Assembly: GCA_947650285.1 (NCBI GenBank)
Contig: CANTFL010001448.1
Coordinates: 310,001 to 374,000 of the forward strand
DNA from: Hyaloperonospora brassicae
Lineage: Eukaryota > Oomycota > Peronosporomycetes > Peronosporales > Peronosporaceae
Length of the DNA: 64,000 nucleotides
Reading direction: 5' to 3'
Made by a program: the position numbers and the translations under genes. Positions 10,101-20,937 of this stretch are shown here, in pieces. Within the stretch, counting starts at the first letter, position 1. Each line of letters begins with the position of its first letter. A model generated the notes under the pieces. It had not been told where the DNA came from, made no database searches, and saw nothing but the letters and a program-made list of their open reading frames with translations.

Positions 10101-11741
10101 AAGAGCTGGAACGAGGAGAGCAGGTGTATCTTTGTAGAAGTCATTGTTGAGACCATCCGGCCCCGCTGCCTTATGGCGACTGAGACTGGTGACAGCCGTC
10201 AGAACCTCCGCTTCCGTTACACAGGAAAAAAGAGCCATATTATCAGCACCAGACAGCTTCCGGGCGCTGGGGACGCGCACGAACCGTCTGATGGCCGAGG
10301 GCAGATCTCTGAGAGACGTCGTACGGTGACTGATTCCCAGGACGGACGACCACTCGGACGCAAATTTATCAGCAATTGACAGGTTCCCGACAAAGGAAGG
10401 ACCGTGGAGCTGAAATATGTTCGTGACGCACTGGTCGCGCTCCCAATTAGACACCCGTTGGAATGTCCATCGTAACAGATCCGAGGACCGCTCGAGGCGC
10501 TGCCCGAGCAGTACGAGATGTTCGCGACGAAATTCCTCCACGTTATGCTCAATCCACTGCTGCCGCGACGTTAGATTACAGGTGCTGCGGTACAGGCACT
10601 TGCGACGCAGCCTGGCACGTCTCTGTTTATCCCGCTTTCGAACCCTGTGAATACACTGGATGCAGATAGCTAAACCAGCATCCCATGATACCGTCGATGC
10701 CCCTTGTCCAACCGCCAAACGATCCATGTCCTGGATCAACTCCGCAAGAACCTGTTCAGGATGCGGGGTTTGAATGGGATAAGTGACCCGGCGACAAGGT
10801 CGCGGGTGAAGCGGACGCTCCGAGGCTCGCAGGTGAAGCACCACCTGCTGATGATCGGACGGTAGCGGGGGTGGGGAGGTGGACACCCACTGGACCCGAT
10901 CAACCCAATGGTCGGGGACGTAAAAGCGGTCGATACGACTGGCGTGACCTCCTTCCCAATAGGTAAAATGATCATCAAAGTCATCGGCGGCGTCATCATC
11001 CGCATGGTCCCGAAGCACCCTCGCATCAGACAACTCGGCGGAGGAAAGTAGAGCATCTAGCGCTGGGCTTTCCGACCGATAGGAACGGTGCTGACCGTAC
11101 CGATCGACCGCTGGGCTGAGCACGCAATTAAAGTCACCGACAAGGACGGTCGGGTGGTCGCGTAAATCCCAAGCGGATAGACTACGAAAAAACGATTCAC
11201 GGTCCGGCCGCACATTAGGGGCGTAAACATTGAGCAACACATCTCCGTCGAGCATTAGAGCAAGCGCCCGTGTTGTCCATAAGTCTGGCTTCCATGGAGA
11301 AGCTTGAGACGCTGATTGAGGATTCAAAAGAATCGCGACCCCCCCTTGAGAGGAAGAGCCTGTACTCCAGTAGGAGAGTGGAGGAGCACTAGACGCTGAC
11401 TGGAGACCCCATAAACGTGTCCAGGTGTCTGCCAAGGATTTCGCCTCCTCCTCTGTGCTCACATGAGTTTCCTGAATGAACCACGCAAGAGGGCGATGTC
11501 GTTGCCGCGCGCCGCGCCATGCCGACATCCATCTGAATCGAGAAGTCTGTTTAAAACCGCGGACATTTTGGGAGACATAGGTCACGTCCCCGAGCCGCGG
11601 CGTGTGCTGGTGGTATGGAATGGCATTGGGTGCCGCCCAATCCCGCAGCAATCGAAGGCGCCCATAGGCATCGACATTTTCCAAAGCTGTGGCCCGAAGT
11701 GCAGAGGCGTAGTGAACCCGTGAGCTGCCCTTAGTACTCAA
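7134..11741 (-). CDS. LINE ORF2: endonuclease-reverse transcriptase
   Basis: About 1,535 codons. The open frame extends to 11795, where a TGA closes it. Seen in order: APE-type endonuclease (SQNVRG, IQETH, VGDFN, SDH), then reverse transcriptase with DYRPISLL, a [10 protein letters not shown] palm motif, [10 protein letters not shown], and the catalytic FVDD box at about 9450-9461, and a C-terminal Cys/His cluster ([15 protein letters not shown]). It nicks target DNA and primes reverse transcription from the nick. No ATG exists before the endonuclease domain: the first in-frame ATG is at 11528, inside it. The frame overlaps the end of ORF1 by up to 65 bases and is shifted relative to it, so a ribosomal +1 (or -2) frameshift or termination-reinitiation is likely. 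No stops or frame breaks. Confidence 0.85.
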   Translation of the reverse strand: MSTKGSSRVHYASALRATALENVDAYGRLRLLRDWAAPNAIPYHQHTPRLGDVTYVSQNVRGFKQTSRFRWMSAWRGARQRHRPLAWFIQETHVSTEEEAKSLADTWTRLWGLQSASSAPPLSYWSTGSSSQGGVAILLNPQSASQASPWKPDLWTTRALALMLDGDVLLNVYAPNVRPDRESFFRSLSAWDLRDHPTVLVGDFNCVLSPAVDRYGQHRSYRSESPALDALLSSAELSDARVLRDHADDDAADDFDDHFTYWEGGHASRIDRFYVPDHWVDRVQWVSTSPPPLPSDHQQVVLHLRASERPLHPRPCRRVTYPIQTPHPEQVLAELIQDMDRLAVGQGASTVSWDAGLAICIQCIHRVRKRDKQRRARLRRKCLYRSTCNLTSRQQWIEHNVEEFRREHLVLLGQRLERSSDLLRWTFQRVSNWERDQCVTNIFQLHGPSFVGNLSIADKFASEWSSVLGISHRTTSLRDLPSAIRRFVRVPSARKLSGADNMALFSCVTEAEVLTAVTSLSRHKAAGPDGLNNDFYKDTPALLVPALVAISNQILEGADPPPSFLEALIIPLRKKGNSTDAMDYRPISLLQTSYKIFAKVLATRLQRVLPLLIGQSQQGFVHGRQMMKLVMMMLAQIATARHDETRTALHSRAILLLDFRKAYDTVDRDFLYEALRSFGFDERYIQLINRLHAGTTASFLVNGELSKPIPVVSGIRQGCPLAPLLFLLAVELLGLAIHQSPDLSGLPVPGDGTGSHTFSAFVDDSTIFLEAARQLPAALQLVQQFGALSGLHAQPAKSKLIFLNRAIRLVDFHGISVLQAGETTRYLGYEIGTGDLQHRNWALRIRRLQRRLLTASQISTSVASRVLILNAVILPSILFTAAVFEIPSWVSKDIQNLYKQFLWDHSTSTDARRHKINPGLLYTPKKAGGVGLASVEVAIKTQRTKHALRWLTQSHDKYFNAWRSWAYQGGSTGSGMVMHTWLRSRERPLRISRSSLAFVAKDLDLLLEPSAAHAGQRRDRTSSFLDSLVLQAVSRWIGRGWELHFSTTLPDEVPPPEGSDYQLRAVRQFWGTFGWSGNPWIRDAKGVKLLHSKFNQIAACSIADLHIWRTGPTTYVFTIPPSRSEGVTYSQPKLRRWATAILLASPLCTVGSELGVAAALSLRHPPPFRYEYDWVTVSRGCVVGARRNSLEERDGMVQLRQGSDGLHWLFQDGLPELHTASDGDSQRWATHIRQHGVVFYAHPSHHHFAWGVPETVPNGALRQAILHRAFSLHKHRLTRPLLPLLERLDAVYREDSWLRAAAHQQPSQLWKHDNGLSDYQVWTAYRVATKQLNFHHAGRAADPSCRALPTCHGVPETSRHVFWDCQKARACWAKFISHWIGASVSSAVVHSCLSNCANRQAPAIPAFQRSRLLERFHDDAAAGEKVWRRIWFLMCSVCITHLWSERNDAVFRGVQSTTAQSVVHFWTTGVRQLTALAMREHRGASTVLRGARLHASLELFTLEASGVSLPLERCLDPPPRPALYSRLRRFQTSSA

Positions 11742-14700
11742 GTGGAATGGGAGGTAGAGCGGGCTCCAATGCGGTGGAAAAATATTGCACGAGGGTCACC
11801 CAATTAACCACTGTATCTTGTGGAGAATAGTAAGCCGTCCGGTAGCCACTGTTACCCCGCAGCAGACTGATGTGACTGCGAAGTTTCTCCGAAATAAGAG
11901 TAAGATCTTTGCCGTCATTATGCAACGCGGCTATTTCTGCATCAAACAAAGCAGAGCTCAGCAAGTGTTGGCTCAGACGAACCCGTCGACGGGGGTCACA
12001 GAGGCGCAGAACGTCATCCGCGGCATAGTCCAAATGACGGAGGCGAGTCCAGTCGTCGGAATTATCGATAAGAGGGGCTAAACCGGACACGTTCGCGCGA
12101 TGCCGGGCACTGTCGACCCAGCGATCGATCCAGGTTACCGTTCCCGAGTCCGTTGTCCGATCACGGAACGCGTGGAGACCCGCTAGCAAAACATCTTGGC
12201 GCCAAACAGCCGTCCACCGAACAAGAACCTGCTCATCCAGACTGGTCATCAATTCGCTGAGAAAAACAAAACGACGGACATGACACAGCAGCAAATCTGG
12301 GTCCCGATGTGCGGTGTTGAGCCAAGCCTCCACTCCGCCAGCGATGGAGGGATACGGCGTCAAAGCCGCAGAAGGCCAAGTAGAACGGAGAGCGTGCCAA
12401 ACTTCTGGCCAGTCGTCCCGATCAATGCGGTCGTTGTTATGATCGAGCAGAGATTGACACTGTCGTCGCCCGATCCGACCGCGTTTGGCGGTAGTTGGAG
12501 GTGACACGCCTAAGGCGGCGGTCTCACCAGCGTCCTGAGACCCAGCCGCTGATGCGAGGCCCCGTTTACGAGCAAGCACAGTGTCCCCGAGCGCAAGTAA
12601 CATGGAACGCGCAGGGAGTACCACCAGCGACGATGCTTCCGCGCCAGAAGAAGCAATTTCTCTCGACGGCTGCGAGCGCACGACGAGAGTGTTGACGGAA
12701 GCTGTTGTGGAAAGTGATTCCCCGCCCATTCCGGCAGTCAGCTGCAGCGGGACAGCGGGGCTCGTAGACTCGGTCTGCATACGAGTTAGGCTGGGCGGCC
12801 CACCACCCGTACGACCCCTCTGAATAGACGTGGCTGAACGGTCGGTACCGTTGAGAGACGAAAACTCGAGTTCTGTGTGCACGTAGGCATGATACTTATT
12901 CCCCCATAATCGCAGAACCAAAGGGGGAAGCCCCGGGTGTTCAATCTTAGCAGCTTGAATGTCATCGACGCAAGCCATGACGTCGAGAGATGAAATTGTC
13001 GCCGTTTCAACCACTCGGCCATGCCGTGTCACCTGCGTTGGGTGATATTTTAGACAGGTCCACGTGCTCCCCCCTCCGTCATTATATTGAATGACATATA
13101 CATCCCGCCGTACAAAGGTGGCGGTCATTTGAAGCGTGGCGCCGCCACCCCAACAGGTCTCTGGCACCAACGTGTCCCGATCCGACGGAGTGGACGCGTA
13201 GTCGGAGAGATACCACCGCAGTGCGTTCTCAGACTCCTGTCGTGACATGGTAGCCCACGCTCGCCCCACTGTTCGCAACGCCGTGACTCGCTGGGCATGC
13301 CCAAACTGGTCGTCCAAGTTTAGGAGACCCGCAGTCTGGGTTCCCCGTTTGACGCAAGACGTCAGCTGCTCGAAGTGTGTATCCGAAGAAACTAATGAAG
13401 CATCACTAACCGCTTGGGCCAAGGCCATTGCGAGACAATTGCCCGTCGTAGGTGTTGAAACGGCTCGCACACCTAGCAGCCGCTCCAATTCCAGCAGCTG
13501 ATGAGGCACGGCCTCGGAACGTGGTTCCATAGGAATCGCATGAGCACCTCTGCCAGTTGTTTGTCTGACCAGTCGATTGAGCTGCTCACGCTCAGCGCGC
13601 TGGGCAGCCAGTAGGGAAGGCCCTGTCCTTACGGGAGCCGAGCCGCGCCTCCGAGCCCCACTTTTACGGGCTATCTCCTCCGGGGTGAGCCGAGCCTCTG
13701 GTAATCGAACTTGATTTGCAATAGCCGCTCCCGAACCTTCAGTCGCAGGAGAGGCCGCCGCAACCCGTACAGCTGCAGCTGGTGTACCCCGGTCGTCTTG
13801 GACATCATCCTCGTCCCGAAGGACATCAAAGGCCCCAGAATGGAGACGCACTGGAGGGGTAGACGAAGGCGCAGCATGCGCATACAGTCGCCCGCGTCCA
13901 CGAATGGGGCGGGAAAGCCAGGGTCGCTCAGGTCTCGAGGACGCTAATGGTGCACGGGAAACGACCGGCTGGTCTGGAGTCACAGCGCCAGCCGGCTGGC
14001 CGGCTGAAATCGGTGTGTCCGGCTGATTATTCGCTGCTGACGGCGGGGAGGTGCATGCCACTACCTCAGGGGTGACAGCTGCTTGAGCGGCTGCATCTGC
14101 CGACCGCTGCACCAGAAGGCGCTGACTAGCCATCTGGCGCATTTCCTCGGGGCTGCTGAAGGGTTTGGCGAGGTCTTCAACCGCTTGCAGCTCGGCTTCT
14201 GTGGCCACGACTGCTCCTTGATCCGACAACAGGGCATCGGAGAGCTGGCAGCGCGCCGCGGGATGACCCAAATGACCACAGCGGAGACATTGAAGTTGTC
14301 GCCCGACGCCCGGGTGCCGAATGATGATCGTAGACCCAAACCACAATAGTCGCACGATACCCCGAAGAAAAGCGGGACAACCAGCGAGCTGAAAAGTCAA
14401 TCTCCACGCAGTAGACGTACGAGAGTTAGGGGTGTAGGAATCCAAATCCTCAAGGTCGAATTCTGCCGCAATTTTGGATTTTAAGAACGCGGCGATGCGA
14501 CCAATTTCGTGGAAACGTGTTAAGTTGGACAGTACAACCGTGTACTCCGTTCGCGCACGGCCCACTCGACCATCAGGCCCACGCTGGTCCTGCCAAATCG
14601 TTCCAGGAACCGCTCGGTGAACGTTTTCCAGCGTGTAAATACGTCCCTGGAAAGGAATTTGGGTGGTTTGCTGCTGAGCCGCCACAGTCCGAGAAAAGAA

Positions 14701-15801
14701 ATAGAAATGAATACTCCGGCTCGTAAGATTGTAACTAATGGTCTTGGTAAACCCCAACAGTGTGTGGATGGCATGAACGTTGACGCGCGCCAACTCTGCG
14801 GACTCCAAAATCATGTCCGTGAGCGCCCTGGTTGTACGGCGGCTCACAGGAACGTCTCTTCCACGCCCGATGTGAAGGACCAGTTGCCCTTCCACTTGAG
14901 CCTGAATAGTACTGTATAAACGAAGGCGTTCTTTACTATCCATGATCGACCGTAAGAAATCAGGCATACGTCTGCAGGCAATGTGCCCTTCCGCAATCCC
15001 AATAACCGCCTTCCACTCGTCCTCTGTACCTTCCCGCAACCGGCGAGCACTCGCATGGCGCTCCCTGGCTGTACACAGCTTTCTCAATGTATTGACTTCC
15101 TCAGAAGAATACTTGGCGGGGTTGAACATAAAATCTTCGTACACAGCTCGCCGCACACCAGTGTCCGCTGCTTGACCGTCCCCGGCCCCGTGACGGACGA
15201 CGCGTGCCCACTGATTAAGAACCGGTGCCGCAGCCCATTTGTGTTGGCTAGCCAACTTACGAATTATCTGCGTGAAAGCCCATTTCGAGCCCAGTAGCTC
15301 CAAACCAATCGTGCGTGATAATCTTCTCCACTCCGAATACGACCCCTTGGTCTCTACAAACACTTGCTTGAAGAGATCAAGCAAGCAATCAATCTCTTTG
15401 CCCCGCAACTGAGGATAACGCGCGCGCCCTACCGGCAGCAGCGATGAGCGCACAGGTAACCGGCGAAACTCGTCCGCAAAAAGGTCTTGAATGGTTGTCT
15501 TCCACACATCTACGTAGCCCGGCCCCTGGTATGCCTTCATTTCCTCGACAAGCACCGCAAAGAGTTCTTGAGAGGGAGGTTGGGGCGGGGCAGCTGCTGA
15601 CGTTGAGCCACGAGCCGGATCTGCTATAGTCGCCCGAGGAGAAGGCGAGGAACCAATCGGACAAGGGAGGTCCCGCTCGGTCACACCCGGCGTAGCGGCT
15701 ACGCCCTCTGCCTGTCGATCCTGGCCAAACTCCGCGGGGAGCGGAGAGCTGACTGGCTGCGAACTGTCGAGAATATCCCTCGCGGTATCCCGCCCCACCA
15801 T
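11731..15801 (-). CDS. LINE ORF1: CCHC nucleic-acid-binding protein with OTU-like cysteine protease
   Basis: 1,356 residues, ATG at 15801. A CCHC zinc knuckle lies at about residues 505-518 ([14 protein letters not shown]), typical of LINE ORF1 RNA-binding proteins. A C-terminal domain resembles OTU cysteine proteases: TTGNCLAMA with candidate nucleophile Cys789, a [11 protein letters not shown] segment, and a candidate catalytic His971 in KYHAYVH. OTU enzymes usually remove ubiquitin; OTU-like domains are known in some retroelements and viruses. Whether this one is active, and whether it cleaves ubiquitin or the element's own proteins, is unknown. Proline/alanine-rich linkers separate the domains. 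The stop (TAA, 11731-11733) overlaps ORF2. Confidence 0.75.
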   Translation of the reverse strand: MVGRDTARDILDSSQPVSSPLPAEFGQDRQAEGVAATPGVTERDLPCPIGSSPSPRATIADPARGSTSAAAPPQPPSQELFAVLVEEMKAYQGPGYVDVWKTTIQDLFADEFRRLPVRSSLLPVGRARYPQLRGKEIDCLLDLFKQVFVETKGSYSEWRRLSRTIGLELLGSKWAFTQIIRKLASQHKWAAAPVLNQWARVVRHGAGDGQAADTGVRRAVYEDFMFNPAKYSSEEVNTLRKLCTARERHASARRLREGTEDEWKAVIGIAEGHIACRRMPDFLRSIMDSKERLRLYSTIQAQVEGQLVLHIGRGRDVPVSRRTTRALTDMILESAELARVNVHAIHTLLGFTKTISYNLTSRSIHFYFFSRTVAAQQQTTQIPFQGRIYTLENVHRAVPGTIWQDQRGPDGRVGRARTEYTVVLSNLTRFHEIGRIAAFLKSKIAAEFDLEDLDSYTPNSRTSTAWRLTFQLAGCPAFLRGIVRLLWFGSTIIIRHPGVGRQLQCLRCGHLGHPAARCQLSDALLSDQGAVVATEAELQAVEDLAKPFSSPEEMRQMASQRLLVQRSADAAAQAAVTPEVVACTSPPSAANNQPDTPISAGQPAGAVTPDQPVVSRAPLASSRPERPWLSRPIRGRGRLYAHAAPSSTPPVRLHSGAFDVLRDEDDVQDDRGTPAAAVRVAAASPATEGSGAAIANQVRLPEARLTPEEIARKSGARRRGSAPVRTGPSLLAAQRAEREQLNRLVRQTTGRGAHAIPMEPRSEAVPHQLLELERLLGVRAVSTPTTGNCLAMALAQAVSDASLVSSDTHFEQLTSCVKRGTQTAGLLNLDDQFGHAQRVTALRTVGRAWATMSRQESENALRWYLSDYASTPSDRDTLVPETCWGGGATLQMTATFVRRDVYVIQYNDGGGSTWTCLKYHPTQVTRHGRVVETATISSLDVMACVDDIQAAKIEHPGLPPLVLRLWGNKYHAYVHTELEFSSLNGTDRSATSIQRGRTGGGPPSLTRMQTESTSPAVPLQLTAGMGGESLSTTASVNTLVVRSQPSREIASSGAEASSLVVLPARSMLLALGDTVLARKRGLASAAGSQDAGETAALGVSPPTTAKRGRIGRRQCQSLLDHNNDRIDRDDWPEVWHALRSTWPSAALTPYPSIAGGVEAWLNTAHRDPDLLLCHVRRFVFLSELMTSLDEQVLVRWTAVWRQDVLLAGLHAFRDRTTDSGTVTWIDRWVDSARHRANVSGLAPLIDNSDDWTRLRHLDYAADDVLRLCDPRRRVRLSQHLLSSALFDAEIAALHNDGKDLTLISEKLRSHISLLRGNSGYRTAYYSPQDTVVNWVTLVQYFSTALEPALPPIPLEY

Positions 15802-15802
15802 C

Positions 15803-15813
15803 CGCGAAAGACA
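15803..15813. repeat. Target-site duplication, right copy (LINE)
   Basis: Exact copy of 7078-7088, placed at the 5' end of the LINE and 76 bp upstream of the PLAC8 B start. Confidence 0.75.
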
Positions 15814-15889
15814 TGCGCCGATGCGTCTCGAATAGGCAGTTCCATTGTCTCAACTCGACGCTCGGTACGATTGATTGCACATAGAGATA

Positions 15890-16657
15890 ATGCGTCTTCC
15901 CGACGGTGTCGATGCGTCTGCGCAGACCCATCGTTTCGCCCTTACGATGGAACCCATGCGAGCCGTCGAGTTCCCAACACGTCCCGTGCAGTCGACAGTC
16001 TTACAGGTAAAGTACAATCGTCCGGGAGCAAAGTATGACATTTGCATCGCTGCCGCTCCTCAACGACATGCTCTGAAGGCAACGACAACGTCAACATCGT
16101 CGACATGGGACACCAACTTGTGCGATTGCTGGTGTTCAGTCGCCCCAACGTACTGCTGCAGCGTCGCTTGCTGTCCATGTATGACTGCTGCGTCGGTGAG
16201 AGAAACCTTAGGAGGAGGCTACGAACGGACGTTGGTCTACTTTGGTGCATTGTTCATCGGATCCCTCGTGTCTCTCGGACTGGCGGTGTCCATGCACTCG
16301 AATGAACCTCCTCACGAGAACGAGACGGCACTTCTCCCACTTGTTTCGAGTCATGCAAACCTGAGCAGCTCCGAGAGATGGGAGGCCGTCTCAGCTACGC
16401 TCCTGATGATCCTTCTCTTCGGCGTGTGGCGACTCCGCACACAGACCCGACTGACCCTTGGCCTTCGAGGCTCGCACGTCTTCGATTGCGTGGCGAGTTT
16501 CTGCTGCTGCTTTTGTGTCATTTCGCAACTGCATCTCGAGCTCAAGCGCCACAATGACGAAGAACCGCTGCCACAACAAGGCCATCCAAGTCGGCGAGCT
16601 GGCAACGTTACGTCAACGGGTCCAATCGATACGTTGGCTCCATATGCAGTCATGTAG
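15890..16657 (+). CDS. PLAC8-like Cys-rich membrane protein B
   Basis: 255 residues from the ATG at 15890; an alternative start is Met20 (15947). A TGA at 15872 closes the frame upstream. Cysteine clusters are CDCWC (78-82), CC (89-90) and CCPC (94-97), then a hydrophobic segment (about 113-133), a second (166-180), and a final DCVASFCCCFC cluster (199-209). The layout (Cys cluster, membrane segment, loop, membrane segment, Cys cluster) matches gene A, but the sequence is very diverged. It is probably a PLAC8 paralog of unknown role. The LINE lies 76-87 bp upstream in the opposite direction, so its native promoter is nearly all displaced and expression may now depend on the LINE 5' end. Confidence 0.6.
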   Translation: MRLPDGVDASAQTHRFALTMEPMRAVEFPTRPVQSTVLQVKYNRPGAKYDICIAAAPQRHALKATTTSTSSTWDTNLCDCWCSVAPTYCCSVACCPCMTAASVRETLGGGYERTLVYFGALFIGSLVSLGLAVSMHSNEPPHENETALLPLVSSHANLSSSERWEAVSATLLMILLFGVWRLRTQTRLTLGLRGSHVFDCVASFCCCFCVISQLHLELKRHNDEEPLPQQGHPSRRAGNVTSTGPIDTLAPYAVM

Positions 16658-17641
16658 TCGCAAGACCACGTTCAGGGGTTACAGACTGAGGTGCTGCCGA
16701 AGCTGCCGACTGCAGTAGTCATTTCAGGCGCTATAACGTATTGAGGGCACATGAACGGGAGGAGGGCGTGAATATCAAGACATTGGCGGTGAACGATCGC
16801 TGCTTTGGCAGCTACGAATGTGCTATTTTGGCAGCTATGCCTCTCTCTCTACCACGCGCGAGCGTATGCAGTCTCCGTCGATCACCAATCCGAGTCTGTT
16901 ATCGGTCCCGTGAACCAGCGCGTCGATTCGAGGGTTTCAAGAATCGTGCACTTGCCGGCACTAACATGACCAGTATAGCTTGGCACGGGTCATTACGATC
17001 CATCACCTCTTGGCAGTGGTTGACCGGATCAGACACCTGTCCAGAACAACTCGGGCGATCGTCCGTGGATATCCGACAACGGATCACAGGTATTGCAGGA
17101 AGACCGCAACATCGCCATCAATGGATTTCGTTCGTCGCTGCTTTTGCCGAGTACTTCAAGCGGCTGCAGCAAAGCTCTCCCTCGTAATGGCAGTTGTTGT
17201 TGTTGTTGTAATCGGCCAAAGCGACGACATCCCAAGCACGAGTTACAATGTTCCTGTCAATAGCGACAGCTTAAGTTTGTTTTACGTGATATCCTGTACA
17301 TTCGTATGGACGTTGTGTTTTGTATCGAGGAATGTCTGCGAGAGGGCAGAGGCGGTCATATAAGTGTTACTCGCATGCTACGAAGGAAGTCTTACAGGTC
17401 AGATCACCACATCTGCATCTTCGACGCACTGCACGTTTGGCCGGTGCGTGTAAACCAACAGAGCACTAAACGACCGCAACTGACAATTCACAGCTCTTCG
17501 ACCCGTACTTTTACTTTCCCTGTACCGCTCCACGTCAGCAACTCGCGCCTGCCGCACACAAGACAAAAGACATAGCAACGGTACGCGTAAAAGGTGCATT
17601 GATTGGATTGAGTGAGGCTGCAGTAGAAGAGGTGTTGTTGG
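16658..17641. other. Intergenic region between PLAC8 B and the elicitin-like gene
   Basis: No supported gene. Open frames of 120-150 codons (16741-17187, 16980-17363) show no motif and overlap each other. A short (GTT)n run occurs near 17190. The two flanking genes converge, so this should hold both 3' UTRs. Confidence 0.45.
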
Positions 17642-17992
17642 CTAAGTAGAGAGCGTGTTCACTTCGGCTACCAGACAAGAAGCTCGCATGAGCCGAAATT
17701 TCTCCCTAATGTTTTCGGCAGCGCCGTCCACGAGCGTCGTACAGTCGGGCATGTCGGCGCTATGCAGCATCTCTTTGCACGCTTTGCTCTTGCACATTGC
17801 GTGTGTTTCGTTTTGCGTCGGCATCGAATCGAACGGGAGCAGCACATATCCCGACTCGTCCGCGCACTCTTCCGATATCGACTCTAGAGGAATAAACGCG
17901 AAGCTCAGCGTCGTCTTCGCACACTTCTCGGCAGCGACGAGGGAGCCCAAGGCAGCAGCAGCAACAACGGTGATAAACGTGACTGGTTTCAT
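17642..17992 (-). CDS. Elicitin-like secreted protein
   Basis: 116 residues from the ATG at 17992. The frame is open 45 codons further upstream, but this Met starts a classic signal peptide (about 1-21, hydrophobic core, cleavage near VAA/EK). The mature part has six cysteines (24, 43, 67, 72, 84, 106) spaced C-x18-C-x23-C-x4-C-x11-C-x21-C, which is the elicitin pattern of three disulfides. Elicitins are oomycete-specific sterol/lipid-binding secreted proteins, some of which trigger plant immune responses. The first and fourth spacings are shorter than in canonical elicitins, so this is a diverged elicitin-like member. The C-terminal tail after Cys106 is only ten residues, so there is no room for a GPI-anchor domain. 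Confidence 0.75.
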   Translation of the reverse strand: MKPVTFITVVAAAALGSLVAAEKCAKTTLSFAFIPLESISEECADESGYVLLPFDSMPTQNETHAMCKSKACKEMLHSADMPDCTTLVDGAAENIREKFRLMRASCLVAEVNTLST

Positions 17993-19309
17993 GCGCGGAA
18001 CACCAAACGACGTGTGGAAAGGTCTGCGGATTGAAAAGTGCGAAGGATGCCGCGATGCGATGAACAGCGGCAATTTGTGGCACGTTACCAACTGGATAAA
18101 CACTCGCCATCGATGCAAATCGCACAAAGACAGCTGTCGAAATGGTGCTTAGCTGACTCTATGAATCGTCAAGCCCGAAAGCCACAAAAGCACATGCTAC
18201 AGAGCTTTACTCGATCAAGTTTGGCATGCGAAACCCATGTGCTTCCACGCATACTACGCGCAATCAGTTCGCGTAGTTGCCAATGCGTTTCCAGTGACTG
18301 ACCTCACCAGACATTTGCACGCGGATTTTACCAGAGAACAGCCGACTCCAAGAAGCCCAATGTGTGCTGACAAGTCAGTCGCGAGTCAGTCACGAGTCCT
18401 TCTTGTCATCCACGTCGTTAACATGATAGCAGTCGTGTCATAAACGTTTCCTCTCTCTTCTTCGCGGTCGACTTTCTGTCAGCTTATACCGCAGCGTTGC
18501 GGTTTCTCCGCTGCTACGGGAACCACAAGTGTTTGCTCTGTGCGCATCCATATGTGTAAAACTAAGCAACTTCGATGTACAAACGACAGCCGTTGGCGAG
18601 ACATTGAGACAATGTGCAGATCTTATCGTGCCAGCCAAACCAAACCCAAGCGCCTTTACCCTCTCAGAGCCCAAAACGTGTCGATTCCACGACATTGTCG
18701 TCACTCGCGCGGCAGCCGTTCGTCCGACTTTCCGGCGCAGGTCAGAAACGGCGCATTACATACGGACCGTGTGCCGCAGAGCCGGCGCTATCGGACAGTC
18801 TGTGGATAATCCACTACGTTGTACACGTTATGGCGTTGTGAGTGCCCATACCGCAGCGCTGACCAGACGACCGAAGGTCCGGTTTGGTCTGATTGTCGAC
18901 CATATGGTGCTCTCATAAAAGCGCTCGTCGTGCACGTGCGAATCGACTTTGTGCAGGTGGTAAAGCTGTCTCCATGCAAGCACAAGAGAGACTCCATACA
19001 TGTCTGCCTACATAACGCGCCTCGGGGACGGCGTAAGGCGCCGTGTTGGTGAGGCTATTCAGCTCGATCTCGGTGCGAGGTACTCCTGGCACTCCCATTG
19101 CATCGCTGCCTCATGCAGTAAGGAGGAGACAGAAAATCGGTTGATATGGGCTGACAGCCTTTGACCCGCAGCAGGGCTCTTGACGAAGATCGGTCCGTAG
19201 CTAGCGGATGGACCGCTTAGTACAAACGTGGTAAGATGAGAAGTGAGATTGATGTTCGTCAGCTTGATGTGCTACTTCGTCCCTTGCGCAGGCAGATAAG
19301 GCCACCCGT
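17993..19309. other. Region upstream of the elicitin-like gene
   Basis: Nothing recognised. Open frames around 18529-18918 overlap in three phases and show no motif. The stretch should contain the elicitin-like promoter and ends at a solo LTR. Confidence 0.4.
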
Positions 19310-19778
19310 CGTAACGGGGTGAGCCCGTCACATAAAAATTGGTACGAAAGTACCAATTTTGAATATTATCTATTTTGATAATATTCAATCAACATCACTC
19401 GAGAAAAGCGAAGGTGTCAAAATTACCTCTAAGGGTAATATCCGTGGAGGGGTCCACTTCTTGGTTGATGTACACGATACATCAACCAATTTAACCACCA
19501 ATCGCTGCTAGACGCGCGCAATGTGTGGTGGACAGAAGACCCACATAGGAGATAGTAGTTGAATATAGTTAGATTAAGACAAAATATGATTTAGTAAGAA
19601 ATATAACCATATTAAATAACAGTTCTACTTTTCCCTCAAGACAGAGCTTTCGGGTTCTGCGTTGTCTTGGTTGCGCTTCCTCACGCCACGTGTACGTGAC
19701 GTCGGGCGTGCGCACCCTTGTATTGTTATAAATACAAGGCCTTGCTCAGTTATCTCAGCAAGAGCGTTCCCCGTTACA
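19310..19778 (+). repeat. Solo LTR with perfect 5-bp target duplication
   Basis: 469 bp, starting CGTAACGGGG (the usual TG mutated to CG) and ending CCCCGTTACA. CCCGT lies directly on each side (19305-19309 and 19779-19783). It is related to the LTR at 39244 and to the LTRs of element 2. It contains long perfect hairpins, for example arms of 11, 10 and 12 bp in its first 200 bases. It is the product of LTR-LTR recombination that removed the internal region. Confidence 0.8.
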
Positions 19779-20149
19779 CCCGTCCCTTAGCATGGCAAGA
19801 ATGTGAGATCTGCTTCTGAGTAAAATGCTCCGTTAGCTGCGAGCTGCACTGCAACATGTGTTTGATGACGTCAAGACGTCGTTCAAGTATCTCAAGTTTC
19901 ATACTTACTACTACCGCATGCTTCCTTGCGGATTTTAGGGAAATTTGCAAAAGACGCATACGGTATCAGAAAGCATGTCAGAATGGCTTAAACATGGAAA
20001 AGGAAAGCGGTGAGCGCGGTCTATCTATCTTGTGTGTCCTTGCCGATACAATACGGTTGAACGTATGGACGAAGCCAAGTGACGTTTTGGGGTGGCCATG
20101 GACCCGACCTATCGATCTGAACAAAAGTGTAATGGATTAAACCTGTTTC
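19779..20149. other. Non-coding stretch
   Basis: No gene or recognisable element domain. An open frame at 19856-20140 has no motif. Confidence 0.35.
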
Positions 20150-20339
20150 ATGTCATTGCACTTATTGTGCTAATTTAAATTACACCTTTTAAATAATATT
20201 TAACGATATTACTCTTGCGAATAATTATTGATGTTATATTACCTTAAGAGGTAATATTCGGCTTTGCTTCACAATTGATTGGTATAGGCCATTATTTCAA
20301 CCGAATAATTTACCCAATTGACGCTAGACGTGCGCAATA
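20150..20339 (+). repeat. Old LTR fragment interrupted by element 1
   Basis: It aligns by eye with the solo LTR at 19310: the same order of an ATTACC...GGTAAT hairpin, a GGTTGA-like stretch, and the conserved GCTAGACG(T/C)GCGCAAT box. It stops at the left end of element 1. AT-rich sequence after 28050, including a TATAAAATATAAGG-like stretch, could be its continuation. Element 1 is thus nested in an older LTR. Confidence 0.5.
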
Positions 20340-20879
20340 TGTAACAGGGTACCACGTCGACTGGTAGTCGACGATAGGTGTGGTGCACACAAGAGAGGGG
20401 GGGGGTACCCTGTAAAGTGATATTAGAACACAGTAAGTGTATCAATTGTTGAAGACTGATGTCTGTCAACAGTTGAATACGAAATCTTTTGAGAGGTTTT
20501 ACTTAGAACGTTAGTGACTAGGTCAAGTACGTTGTTCTATAGTGTTCTTTTAGGTTTAAAGAAGAAATAAAGCTCAGTTCCCCTTTTGATCAATAAGAGA
20601 CACGTGCCTTACGAGGCGTCTTTGATAGGGAGGACGAAAGCACCGCCTGTAAAGGTAGCTTGTCCTCGAGCACTCTGTGCTGTGATTCTTTTGAATCGTT
20701 TGGTCCCTCAGGAACAGGGACCGTAAGCTCTCTGAGCTTGTTGAATCTCTGAGTCGGGTTCTCTGAACCAAACCTTAGCTCTCTGAGCTGTTGACTCTCT
20801 GAGTCGGGTTCGTAGAACCAAAGTTGCTCATTTTGCGTAAGTCTTCCTCTGACTTAAGGAGCTGTGTAGCTCCGCTACA
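20340..20879 (+). repeat. 5' LTR of element 1
   Basis: 540 bp, TGTAACAGGG to CTACA. Nearly identical to 27515-28050 with roughly twenty differences, including a G run of nine (20397-20405) against five in the other LTR. Confidence 0.9.
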
Positions 20880-20897
20880 CTTGGTAGCACTCATACT
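20880..20897 (+). promoter_or_regulatory. Primer-binding site of element 1
   Basis: Starts right after the LTR with CTTGGTAGCAC. The TGGTAGCAC core is shared with the same site in element 2. The leading TGG pairs with a tRNA 3' CCA; initiator Met tRNA is the usual primer, but this could not be checked. Confidence 0.55.
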
Positions 20898-20937
20898 CAA
20901 TCTACTCCTGAGTCGTTACGACTGATTTTTTGTGAAG

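Larger units (their letters stand above)
7089..15802 (-). mobile_element. Two-ORF LINE (non-LTR retrotransposon)
   Basis: An 8.7 kb element on the minus strand encodes ORF1 (CCHC plus OTU-like protease) and ORF2 (APE-type endonuclease plus reverse transcriptase). Its 3' end is a (TC)9 tail rather than poly-A. It lies between exact 11-bp direct repeats (7078-7088, 15803-15813). Both ORFs are free of stops, so the insertion is fairly young. The 5' UTR is only about 1 nt, so the copy may be slightly 5'-truncated, or ORF1 may begin further upstream in full-length copies. ORF architecture (APE endonuclease, FVDD reverse transcriptase, C-terminal Cys/His) fits the L1/Tx1-like side of LINEs; the clade is not determined. 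Confidence 0.85.

Noticed and set aside
17993..18127. N-terminal extension of the elicitin-like frame
   Set aside because: Adds 45 residues before a clear signal peptide and starts at a non-ideal position, so the internal Met at 17992 was chosen.
17655..18152. 165-codon frame antisense to the elicitin-like gene
   Set aside because: Mirror of the elicitin coding region; the elicitin signal peptide and cysteine pattern decide the strand.
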